Below are positions 36,701 through 47,014 of a stretch of 64,000 bases of DNA, piece after piece. The stretch's first letter is position 1; every line of letters begins with the position of its first letter. The notes below the pieces were generated by a model. It was not told the origin of the DNA. It saw only the letters and a program-made list of their open reading frames with translations, and ran no database searches. Made by a program: the position numbers and the translations under genes. Source of the DNA: Rostratula benghalensis (lineage: Eukaryota > Chordata > Aves > Charadriiformes > Rostratulidae). Location of the stretch: assembly GCA_013399305.1 (NCBI GenBank), contig VXAI01000049.1, positions 395,395 through 459,394 on the forward strand. Reading direction: 5' to 3'.

Positions 36701-39396
36701 AAGCAATGAATTAATAATTTACCTTAACACAGTTTAAAATTGTGTGCCAGAAATTGTGTATTTCCTGTCATGTCACAACAGAAGCTTTTGAGTAAATGTA
36801 ATGGCAGTTTTGCTGTCAGAAATACATGTTGCTCCAAGCAAACAAAGCCCAGTCTCCCTCACATAGAAATGGATTTATTGATATTTGACTCTTAATTTCT
36901 GTAAAATAAACATTTTTCTTGTCAAGGCCACAATTACTTAAATTACATGTTTAATCAGAAAGCTGTATCTCCTGAGTGAACAGGTGGTTATTTGAACAAC
37001 TTGAAGTATAATTGTAAGTAGACTGAAGAAAGGGGGTGTGGGGGAAAGACAATAGGGTTTCAATTTTATTAAAATTTATTTAAAATAATTTTTAAATTAA
37101 AAATGCACACCTTCTAAAAGGTGGATTCCTCAGCTAAGGTGTCAGGAAAACATTGTTATGCTTGATTGAGTTTGTTCCTTTTCTCCATTAGGGCTCAGCA
37201 CTGTATGAGGCTTTTTTTTTTTTCCCTTCATCCTTGTGATGAGGGTCTCCTTCATCACGTAGTCACTTAATTTTGTTAGAAAGTCAACTGTGAAAACAAT
37301 ATGCTATAGCAGGAGCAGCCATGGTAATGTTTGGAACTGCAGTGATTTTTAACGAGGTTCCAGGGTCATTGTAATCTTCAGGTTTTAATGCTTCTCTAGG
37401 ACAAATTTTAAAATTTAAATGCAAACTGTCACAAGTTAATTATTTTTGCAGTGAATTGGATAGAAATACATGATGGTCTCTGCCTTGGAGCAATGTTACA
37501 CTTCTAAGTTCAAGCAGTACCAGGGGTGACATGAAAGCATGTTATTCATCAGGAACTAAAAATATATTTTCATCATGGTTAATAATTTTCCCCAGCCTTG
37601 AATAGAGTTCTTGTACTGAACATTTTCCTGATCTGAATTTGTCCATTAAGTGAAATGAATTCAAACTCTTCAGGTTTGTAAATAATTTCCATTTTAAATT
37701 GTTTTAGATACAGAATTGGTAAACTTAGGAAATTCCATTTGGGATGCTTATGGGGAAGGGAAGAATCTGTTGATGTGGCAGCTCCTTTGAAGTTCCCTGG
37801 CTGTCCATCTGTCTCCCTGCTGCCTCCCCATCGCTTCCTGTGGTGGCCCCAGGAGCACTTGGCCATGAGAGTAGCACATGTGGAAAGTCATCCACATGCC
37901 CAGAAGAATAGCAGATGGCAGTAACAGCTTCTTTTAACCTGTCGAAGAAAGAAAGTAAGAATATTGTGGGTGGAAACTAAGGATTCCAAGATAGACCATC
38001 AATGCTTTGATTTCTGTTAATAGAGGGGGGGAAAAAAGTGTTAAATTGGCATTTCCTTTGCTTGAATGATTCAGATACCAGTTGTACTGGCTGTTTTCTC
38101 AAGGTAACGAGTTTGTAATAGCGCTTCTGCTGGCCTTTGAAGAAAACCAGAGAACCAGTAGGTCTGGAAGGTGTGCTTCCTGGAAGGACTTCTCTAGAGA
38201 CGCGTCCCTCAATAAATCCCCCTGCAAGGAATTAATTCAAACCTTCTTATCTCTTTGTCATACTCCCATATTCCAACCCTCTCTACTACTTGGTAGAAGG
38301 GGTGATTTCTATTTATACAAATAAGTTTATTTCCAATAGTAGAAGAGAGTAGGAAATACATTCAGCAGATGGAAAAGGAAACCTTAATGTGATGTGGAGA
38401 GTGAGAAGCAGTGGGTTTGAGTGCAGTGGCAGAAGGGAAAGAGCCATGTGAACTTTAAAGATGTTGGAATTTAAAGACAGGCAAGTTTCTAGCTCCTCCT
38501 CCTGCCCTTGAAAACAAGCAAAAATGTTCCTTAGAGCCATTTGTTTCTCAGAGGGTTATATTCGTTCTGGTTCTGTCTTAGCAGAATTTTTTCAGCTGCA
38601 TTTTTTTACTTAAAAAGACTTTAACATTGTGTTTCAGTTCTCGCATCCTGAATTTTAATAATCTTTCAGAGTTATTTACTGATACTTACAGACTGATGCC
38701 ATTTGTAAGAAAGAAGCTACTTTCTTAATATAAGGTGTCTAAAAACTTCTTAAAGAATTTCCTAAAACTCTGTTTCTCATACTTGTATTGTTTTTTCCCA
38801 ACCAAGGCTGGTTTTCTCTGTAGGTCATATTAATGGTACCAAAATGAAAAGCTGGTCCTTGTGTTTGTATTTTAAATTAAAACAATAAAAGGCTTTCAGA
38901 GTGCTCACACGTGCTCCCCGAGCTGTGGATTTTCTCCAGTCCATTGGTCTAGATGTTTCTCCTATTGAAATAGTGTGGCAGGAAAGGAGGATTAAATTAC
39001 TGAGGCTGTCAAAAAGGACAAGCGCTCTGCCATACATTATCATTATCACCCGCTTCCTCCGTGGAAGAAAATGCAGTAAATCACTTCAAATACAAAGCAA
39101 TAAAGACCACTGGCTTTTAAAATCATGACTGCTATTGCCATTAACAGAAAATGACAGCTCGGTGGCGTGCTTAGATGCTGCTCCTATCTGTTTTGACAGC
39201 GTGCACATAAACCTGCCAGTGACACGCCGTTAGATCACATGACCTTTCAAATCTGATTCTAACGTCGCTGCTTTTCCCGAGGAAAGACAAGGGAAAGAAA
39301 TGTTTATTTTCCTTTGTTCTTTTCGTCATGCTCTTTCCTTCTGAAAGATGAAAAGCAATTGGTAACTAATGATATTAATTCCCATTTGCTCTGCAG
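33753..39396 (+). other. RPGRIP1L: Intron w15-w16
   Basis: 5,644 bp with no CR1 recognised. It has a run of 16 T at 34,464-34,479 and otherwise AT-rich unique-looking sequence. Short open frames here (for example 36,337-36,546 and 37,739-37,924) have no coding support. Acceptor TGCTCTGCAG. Confidence 0.82.
34464..34479 (+). repeat. Poly-T run (16 T)
   Basis: Sixteen consecutive T within intron w15-w16. It is a simple homopolymer with no adjoining transposon body recognised. Confidence 0.85.
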
Positions 39397-39481
39397 TGAT
39401 ACATGTGGATAAAGCAAATAATGGTGCAAGAAGAGAGTATCTCAAGGCGATGCTTCTGAAGCCGGATCTGCATACTGACAG
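39397..39481 (+). CDS. RPGRIP1L: RPGRIP1L exon w16, RID domain
   Basis: 85 nt, phase 1 to 2. It encodes (V)IHVDKANNGARREYLKA, then MLLKPDLHTD. It follows human [20 protein letters not shown]. Acceptor CTGCAG, donor CAG|GTACAT. Confidence 0.94.
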
Positions 39482-39908
39482 GTACATGCTTGTGCTCAAC
39501 CCCTACAAAAGGTCTTTGCCAATTGTGCTCCTGGTTTGGCTTATTGTTTGACTTTATTGAGGAGGTCATTGAGAAGTTAGTACATAACCAAGACAACTTT
39601 GTTTGGGCTAGGAATGATACCTGGATTGTGACATGGCCATTGATCTACATTTCTTCCCTGAGCCCGTTCATGTGGCATGGAATGTTGTAACCTCTCCTAA
39701 TGTTGTTGTTGTGCTGGGCTTTGGTTTTGTTACAACCTCTTTTTTGCAAAAGATAGAATCTGTCATCAGCATTCTATCAATAATGAATTGGAAAAGCATG
39801 TATCTGCCTAATGGTAGAATAATACCTCTGTTGCTTTCTGAATTCAGAGTACTAAAAGGGAGTTTCAAAGCTTCAGAAAGTGTTCCTTGGCCCTAGATTT
39901 TCCAAAAG

Positions 39909-39990
39909 ACTGTATATATACATGTATATAACACTATGTAAAACTATATAAATATATAGCTGTAGCAGGCAGCTATTATATATATACATA
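39909..39990 (+). repeat. Imperfect TA-rich low-complexity tract
   Basis: Interrupted TA/TATA runs (TGTATATATACATGTATATA, then TATTATATATATACATATGA followed by GAGAGAG). Imperfect microsatellite. Confidence 0.7.
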
Positions 39991-40104
39991 TGAGAGAGAG
40001 TATAAATTAGTCTTATCCAAGCTCACAATAATAAATTGATAATTTTATTCTTTTTTTGTTTTGGATTGAGGTAGCATGGACATTGCTCTGAGCGAATGAA
40101 TGAC

Positions 40105-40453
40105 ATCATAGAAGCATAGAATGGTTTGGGTTGGAAGGGACCTTAAAGATCATCCAGCTCCACCCCCCTGCCCTGGGCAGGGACACCTCCCACCAGACCA
40201 GGTTGCTCCAAGCCCCCTCCAACCTGGCCTTGAACCCCTCCAGGGATGGGGCAGCCACAGCTTCTCTGGGCAACCTGGGCCAGGCTCTCACCACCCTCAC
40301 AGCAAAGAATTTCTTTCTGGTATCTCATCTAAATCTTCCCCCTTTTACTATAAAATCATTACCTCTCATCCCATCACGACAATTCCTAATGAAGAGTCCC
40401 TCCCCATCTCCCCTGTAGGCCCTGCACCCTGTAGGTACTGGAAGGTGCTGTAG
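40105..40453 (-). mobile_element. CR1 LINE, 5'-truncated, antisense
   Basis: About 350 bp reading in reverse complement. The plus strand starts ATCATAGAAGCATAGAATGG, continues GGGTTGGAAGGGACCTTAAA, ACCAGGTTGCTCCAAGCC, CTCCAGGGATGGGGCAGCCA and AAAGAATTTCTTTCTGGTAT, and fades at GGTACTGGAAGGTGCTGTAG. The CR1 3' end is at 40,105. Just beyond the truncated end, 40,454-40,467 reads ATTCTACGATTCTG, like a CR1 3' terminus in the other orientation. Confidence 0.93.
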
Positions 40454-40773
40454 ATTCTACGATTCTGTTTCCTCTTGAAGGATCTATCCTCATTAAAATG
40501 GAATCAATTTGAAGATTCATTTCATTTGCAGAAGTGCAGAATACCTGCTGATTATATTGGAAGTGTGAGAGTTACTTGCAAATCTTTTAAATACGTATTT
40601 GTTCACAAATCACAGATGCACTCTGATCTCTCTTCATTTTGTTTCCCTTCTAAAACTAAGCTTCATGTCTTGGCCAGAAAACAGGTTTTACTGGAATGGA
40701 GCAGGGAACACCATGAAATGATTACTTGTTGGGATGGAAATATCATACCAAAACATTCTTAGGTTTGAAGATT

Positions 40774-40799
40774 AAAAAAAAAAAAAAAAGGAAAAAAAA
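40774..40799 (+). repeat. A-rich tract (A16-GG-A8)
   Basis: Sixteen A, then GG, then eight A. A near-identical tract (A16-GG-A7) occurs at 52,838-52,862. Confidence 0.85.
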
Positions 40800-41905
40800 T
40801 TCTTCACTTAGTAAGCAAGCAGACTTGCTTTCCCATCTAGATTAGGGAAGTGGGTGAAGTGTTCTACTAAGAATTTAATAACGCTGAGGAGAAAGTATCC
40901 TTTCTTTCCTGAGGGATAGTTCAGCAAAGGAAAATAGTTTGTCTGTGGGCTGCAACTTCATCTACACTAAATATTTAACAAACCTCAGGTAAAAATTAGG
41001 CAGAATAACAGCAGTGAGCTTTTTCCCACAGGGGGAGCAGTCCCCTTTTACATGTGCCATCATGGTGCTGTCCTGTGGGTTACTGGGTCGGTTGTTTTCT
41101 GCATTTGTTGGTGTGTCCAGTTTGGTCTGAAGTTTCAGTTCTGTGTTGACTAAACAGCAAGGCAGGAGAAGTTCATCAGTAGTCCAGTTCCTCACTTAAT
41201 CCTAGCAAGAGGACCACCAGGAAACAAAATTTATGGAAAGATTCTGCCTATACACCAAATGTTTTCAACTCTCTGCGTTTTAAACCTGGCCTAGTTACAT
41301 CTTCAACACGTGTTTTCTATCACAAGCCTTACAAACTAATATCAGAACTTTTTCAGCTGAAACAGGAACTGAACTCAACTAATGCTTTAAAGCTCAGGAA
41401 ACCAAATTATCAAGGATATAAATATCATTGAAAATTGCCTGCACATGGTTTAGCCTGACACTTTATTGGTGTTTGTGCTATGCCAGGCCATAGGAGCATA
41501 GATAATGTGTTAGGTATATTAAGTGCTGGATTAAGTTCTCAGGTGAAATTTCTCCCTGTCACAATAAATGTTGTTAGAAATGATACTCGTAAGGATTGAG
41601 TCCATATTAGACCATAAATAAATAGATGCATCACATGCCATTTTTGTCTTGCAGACGGAGAGTCACTTTAGTGAATGTCTCATGAAAAAGATAAATGTTT
41701 TCAGGTGTTAAAAGAGATACTAATGTAACACATAAAACTACTGCTAAGCCAAAGTTACAACTACAGCCTAATCCTATACTTGAAATGGGGGCCAACTTGG
41801 CTCTGAAAATAATGCATTTCACAGCTTTACACTCTTTCAGATGATACTTACCATTAAGTAAATGTAGGTTGATATGGCATTTATATGGGAAAGTATGTTT
41901 ACTTC

Positions 41906-42096
41906 ATAGAATCATGGAATCATTTAGGTTGCAGAAGACTTTTAAGATCACTGAGTGCAACTCTAAACCTAAGTCCCTCCACGCCTTCCTGTCTTCTGAA
42001 TGCCTCCAGGGATGGTGACCCAACCCTGGGCAGCCTCTTCCAAAGCCAGACAAACCTTTTGGTGAAGAACTTTTTCCTAATATCCAATCTCAAATT
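41906..42096 (-). mobile_element. CR1 LINE 3' fragment, antisense
   Basis: About 190 bp. The plus strand reads ATAGAATCATGGAATCATTT, GCCTCCAGGGATGGTGACCC, AACCCTGGGCAGCCTCTTCC, GGTGAAGAACTTTTTCCTAA and TATCCAATCTCAA. This is the reverse complement of the CR1 3' end. It looks more diverged than the neighbouring copies. Confidence 0.88.
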
Positions 42097-43797
42097 AATT
42101 GGGAGGGGGGTTTACTGTTCATTAAAAGATAAGATTTCAAAACAAAGTTGATTTTCTTCTGTTCTTTCAATTTCATTTGTTCATAAGGATTTCATTGTAA
42201 GTGTTTATTAGTGGCAGAAAATGTAAGAATATTCAGTACTGAAGAAAACCAAGAAAATATGTGGCTAAATAGCATGCTACAAAATCTGAAATATATAAAC
42301 ATGAGGTATTAGGAGACTAAGACTGCTTGAAATCCTATTTGGGTTAGTAATTGTTGCATAACACAAAGATATGGTTCTCTTTGGACAAGCATCTTTGCCT
42401 TTACGTTTTCAGAGAGGCAATGTCTCTGTCATTAATATGGAAATTCTGTCAGAACACTTGCTCTTTCTTACAGCTGTAAGTGTGACATGGGTAGCCTTTT
42501 TGGGTTGGTTGGGGGGTTTTTTTTGTACAATAGGGGTTCAAATTATATTCCTTATGTATGCTAAGAAGGTCTTCTTACTAATATTTGTGAAACTTTGAAG
42601 GGAAAAAAAAAAAGACAGAAGATGATTATTTTATTTTATCATCTGAACCCCAGAGCTTACATGTGCAAGTCTTTAAATATTTTAATAAGAGGAGGCATTT
42701 CTGGCAGCCCATTTACTGTACTGTGACTGCATCATAGCTCTCTTTTATTCCTCATCCTGTTCATACTCCACTGGTGCCTTGCAGCTTTTTAAGAGTGCAG
42801 CAATTTGGCTCGTGTAGAGAAGTTGAGGGGATTCCTGGTGCCAGATTGTAGGTGCAGACCTGGCGGCAGAGCCTCTGCTCTTCTGACAAGTGTCAGAAGA
42901 GATGTGTGTGAGGAGTGGAGGAATCTGCTCTTCTACCCGTCACCCTGCTGTGAGGACAAGAGCAAACAGGTTTATGCAAGAGGTTTCCAGCCTGATCCTG
43001 ACAGGTGCATCATTTCTTGGTAGGAAATGATTGTTGCTCCAAGAGACTGACTATGTGAAGTTGTTGTTCTCCAACGTAATGAAATCAACACATTTGTCTT
43101 ATAGGCAAATAGAGTGTGTATACAGTGTTAGCTTCACATTAATGTTACTGAAATAACACACAGGATTTTCTCCTTGGTACTTAAGTTACCCATCTCTGGA
43201 ATAAAGAATTGGAATCAAACTTTCCTGTATCACAGCATTTGTCCATGCTCCCTAAATTTCCTGTTGGTGATAACTCCTTTAAGTGTTACCATGACAAAAA
43301 CAGTAAATACTTGTCCAGGCTTTTCTGCTTCATTGTTTTAACCTTAAGGCAATTGTTATATTTTTACTTATCTTTTAGCCCTTTGTTGTCAGCCAAGTTT
43401 CCTTTAGTTCTCTAGTCTTTTTTAGAGTGGCTAGCAAATATCTTCCCACGCAGTACTTTTAACAGGATGTGAAGATTTCTTCTCATTCTTGTCAGTAGGC
43501 ATTGAACTCTTGCAGGGGCATGTGTGCTGATGCCTGGTGTTACAGAAATGTGAAAACGAGCTAGAGAGAAAGTCTAGGATCCATAGCCTTATTGATGTAA
43601 GAAATCCTAGTATGAATTTGATATTCCAACGTCCATCAAGGTTCCTTACGTGAGTGAGGCAGCGGTGAGGCACCGCTGCGCATTGGTGTGCTCTGTGCTG
43701 AAACAGAGTGAGGGGTCTGTCCGTGTGCATGCTGTCCCAAGGCAACATAAACAAGTGTGTTTGGAACCAGTTCAACCTGAAAACAAGTCTTTTGGTG

Positions 43798-44315
43798 ATC
43801 ACCAAATGCTATGGGATTGGAGGGGACTTCTGGAGATCGTCTTGTCCAACCCCCCTGCCAAAGCAGGTCCACCCAGAGCAGGTCCCACAGGAACGTGTCC
43901 AGGTGGGTTTGGAATGACTCCACAGACAGAGACTCCACCACCTCTCTGGGCAGCCTCTGCCAGGGCTCTGCCACCCTCAAAGGGAAGAAGTTCCTCCTCG
44001 TGCTTAGGTGGAACTTCTTATATCATGTTTATGCCCATCACCTCTTGTCCTGTCACTGGGCACCACTGAAAAAAGACTGCCCCCATCCTCCTGACACACC
44101 CACCCTTGAAGTACTTACTAGGTGTTGATCAGATCCCCCCTCAGTCTTCTCTTCTACGGACTACAAAGACCCAACTCCCTCAGTCTTTCCTCATAAGAGA
44201 GATGTTCTAGGTGATCAACATCTTTGTAGCCCTTTGTTGTCCCCTCTCCAGCAGTTCCCTGTCCTTCTTGAACTGGGGAACCCAAAACTGGACCCAGTGC
44301 TCCAGATGGAGCCAA
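43798..44315 (-). mobile_element. CR1 LINE, 5'-truncated, antisense
   Basis: About 518 bp. The plus strand begins near ATCACCAAATGCTATGGGAT, then TGGAGATCGTCTTGTCCAAC, CTCTGGGCAGCCTCTGCCAG, GAAGAAGTTCCTCCTCGTGC, CCTGTCACTGGGCACCACTG and GATCCCCCCTCAGTCTTCTC, and ends near GCTCCAGATGGAGCC. It appears to be the same CR1 subfamily as the sense copy at 8.2 kb, sharing the GTGCCCAGTGACAGG segment and the AACTTCTTAT block. Confidence 0.93.
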
Positions 44316-46408
44316 TGAAGAACACAAGTTAAAGCATGCTGCATATGATATGCGATTATTCTCTAAAATTAAAGCATATGGAATATTTTTTAAAAATACA
44401 AATGTCAAAGTGATTGTGGCACCATTCTTGCAGTCTACTGTTTGGAGTATTCCCATGAGATCCACAGTTCAAATCTCCTCCTCCCTGACTGGCAGCAAAG
44501 ATTTAATCCAATATTATGATTATTTAGGCATATTGGATCTAGAAGGTGTTAGAGGTGCTGTTCTTTTGATGTGTTGTGTTGAAGCCTGCTCTGTTCATGG
44601 GAAATACTTGAGTATGATCTGAACCAGAAGGTGGATCAGTATGAACAACTCTGGCTCTAAGGTACTGCCCCAGGTGTTTCTAGGTCTGCTTTTAGTTTAT
44701 GCTTTAGTGAAAATTTTAGTAGTAGTTGGTACCCTTAAGTACCAAGTACTTTTATTCTAAAAAATAATCCAGGTACTAGTCTCCTCTTCTGTCAGTCTCA
44801 ACTGCTAAGCTGGTTTCTCCAGTTGATTTGATTTGGCATTGACACTGAACCATAACAAAACAGATCTATTCCAAATACCCAACAGTTTTATTAGTTACTT
44901 CAGATTTTTAATTTGTTGGGGGTTTCTTTTCATTCAATATTTATCTTAGACAGCTAATCACTTCTTTCTTTTTGATTGAGTTTTGGCAGTTTTGCTGCTG
45001 CTTAGCTCTGTGCCAAAATCTTAAGTTACATCTTGTATAGCCAGACAAGCCACCTGCTGCTGGAAACAGCCATGATATTTTTGCTTTGTTTTGCCGCCAG
45101 AATTTATTTTTAAAGACATACATTTTCAATATTGTCTGATTTTAGTGACAAATATTTTTTTCTTTTTTTCTATAATGGATATTTGCTAGTAAGAACTAGG
45201 CACAAAAATAAACTACTATGAAGGCATTTTGTTTTTATGTTTAAAGTCTTTTAGGCAGATTTGTTTATGTTTTGTCTAAGATATCCTTTCCAGTGGACTT
45301 GACTTTTACCCTGCTTGATTGTTACTCATTTGGAATTATGCTTATTGTAACGTTTTTAGGCTGTAAAGCTCGCAAGCATCCAGAGTTTAAACAACATTGC
45401 CAAGACATACCAAAAAGCAGTTAGCTCTGAATTCCTGTCATTTTGTCAGTCTCAGTGTTTTTGGCCCCGGCACAAGCCACTAACTCAAGTCAGCTCCAGC
45501 ACAATACTGGAATTATGTGTTTAAAAGAAAAACCCTACTTGGATGCAACGAGTGTAATTGCAGTTCACAGAAGAAATGCAAATATTTTGTATCGTTGTTG
45601 GACCGTGATGTTTGGGATGGACAAAACTGGCTGTGTTTAGAAAGCATAAATTCTCAAAGCCCTTTGTATCCAGGCTCTACTCGAGGGAAGGGGTTTTTTG
45701 TGTAAACCGGGAACAGAATAATGAGGGTAAAATATGAGAGGAATTGGTCAGAGGGGACAAGTACAGGACAAATTGCTGTGCAAGGTCCAGCTTTAAATAA
45801 TGAATACTCAAGACAGCATTAGAAAGACACTATTTTGAGAGAGCTGCCTTTAGGTTCCTATTATTTTGGAGGAATGTGTTCTTGGCTAGAACGTGCTCTC
45901 CGAGTATCTAAATGAGCTGTGAAAATTCTCAATAACTTTTCAGCTAAATATTTTACACTTGGTGCTTGGAAATACTTGATTCATTGAATGTGGCTAGTAT
46001 TTCTGATATCAGGAAAATGTTAGATACGGTTTGTCTTTCTCAGCTATTTGTCTCGTGTCTCTGACACCACTCAGTGTAAAGCCAAGAAAATGCATTGGCT
46101 TAAAGTACCCATTTAGATCTAAATTATCGAGTGGTGCAGACCAGAGGATCTCTAGTGCAATGCAGCTGTGGCTAATGGTCTGATATTCACAGTACACAGA
46201 TTTTTAGGATGATTGTGAGAATTCAGAATAGGAGTTGATCCCCCTGACTGAGTGTCTATTGCAGGGGAGTGCAAGTAATTTGTATGGTGTGGTCAACCCA
46301 GCAACAATTTAAATAAAAATAATTAATAAAACCAGAAAACCCCTAACTTTATTTTTAATATTTTATATAAATTACTCTTGCTGTAAAGGACTCAAATATA
46401 TATGTACA

Positions 46409-46438
46409 TATTTATGTATATTTATATATACATAAATA
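46409..46438 (+). repeat. Perfect AT-rich inverted repeat (13-bp arms)
   Basis: Arms 46,409-46,421 and 46,426-46,438 are perfect reverse complements (left arm TATTTATGTATAT) around a TTAT loop. The repeat sits inside a TA-rich microsatellite-like stretch. Confidence 0.88.
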
Positions 46439-46880
46439 CAATCTTGTTTTTTACCTGTGGGAGGTAAATACAAAAAAAATTAGTGACTTCAGCAGCTGAG
46501 CTAAACAAACCTACAAGTTTCAAATATGGAAAAGCCTTTAATCCTTAAAATAATTCTGTCCATTGGTGCCATATGAACAAGAATTGTGCCACGTGGGGCT
46601 GGGGGGGATATAAATGAAACAATTCTATAAGCCTACAGATCTGTGGTTACAACTCCTGTCCTTCTCATTACTGCTAAATAATGCTTTAGAAAAAAGGGAG
46701 GATATAAAGGAAGGGCTCTCAGGCTATTCTTGTCATGGAAAATGTTGAATATAATTGATAAAGAGTTCTGGTTTATGCTTAACTGCTAAGTGTGGGGTTT
46801 GCCTTTTTTTTCTGGTTTCTGACTTAATTCTCGACCTTTTTTGAAAGTAAATTTGTATTTATTTAATTTTTTACGTTTAG

Positions 46881-47014
46881 CCTACGATTTACAGTGGTCA
46901 CTGATCCCCCAGAAGATGAACAGGATCTTGAATGTGAAGACATCGGTTTCGCTTATGTCAGTTTGAGAGAGATATTCCAGAAGCAAAGAGATATCATTGA
47001 GCAAGATATTGATG
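46881..47014 (+). CDS. RPGRIP1L: RPGRIP1L exon w17, RID domain
   Basis: 134 nt, phase 2 to 1. It encodes (S)[17 protein letters not shown], then [20 protein letters not shown] and IIEQDID. The [15 protein letters not shown] block is essentially identical to human and is a strong marker of this family. Acceptor GTTTAG, donor ATG|GTAAAT. Confidence 0.97.

Larger units (their letters stand above)
39482..46880 (+). other. RPGRIP1L: Intron w16-w17 (three antisense CR1 copies)
   Basis: 7,399 bp. It contains antisense CR1 fragments at 40,105, 41,906 and 43,798; AT-rich dinucleotide-like sequence at 39,909-39,990; an A16-GG-A8 run at 40,774-40,799; and a perfect AT-rich hairpin at 46,409-46,438. Acceptor TACGTTTAG. 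Confidence 0.85.

Noticed and set aside
43636..44128. Overlapping open frames of 105-139 codons on both strands
   Set aside because: All fall largely in the antisense CR1 at 43.8 kb; they are GC-rich repeat sequence with no coding support.
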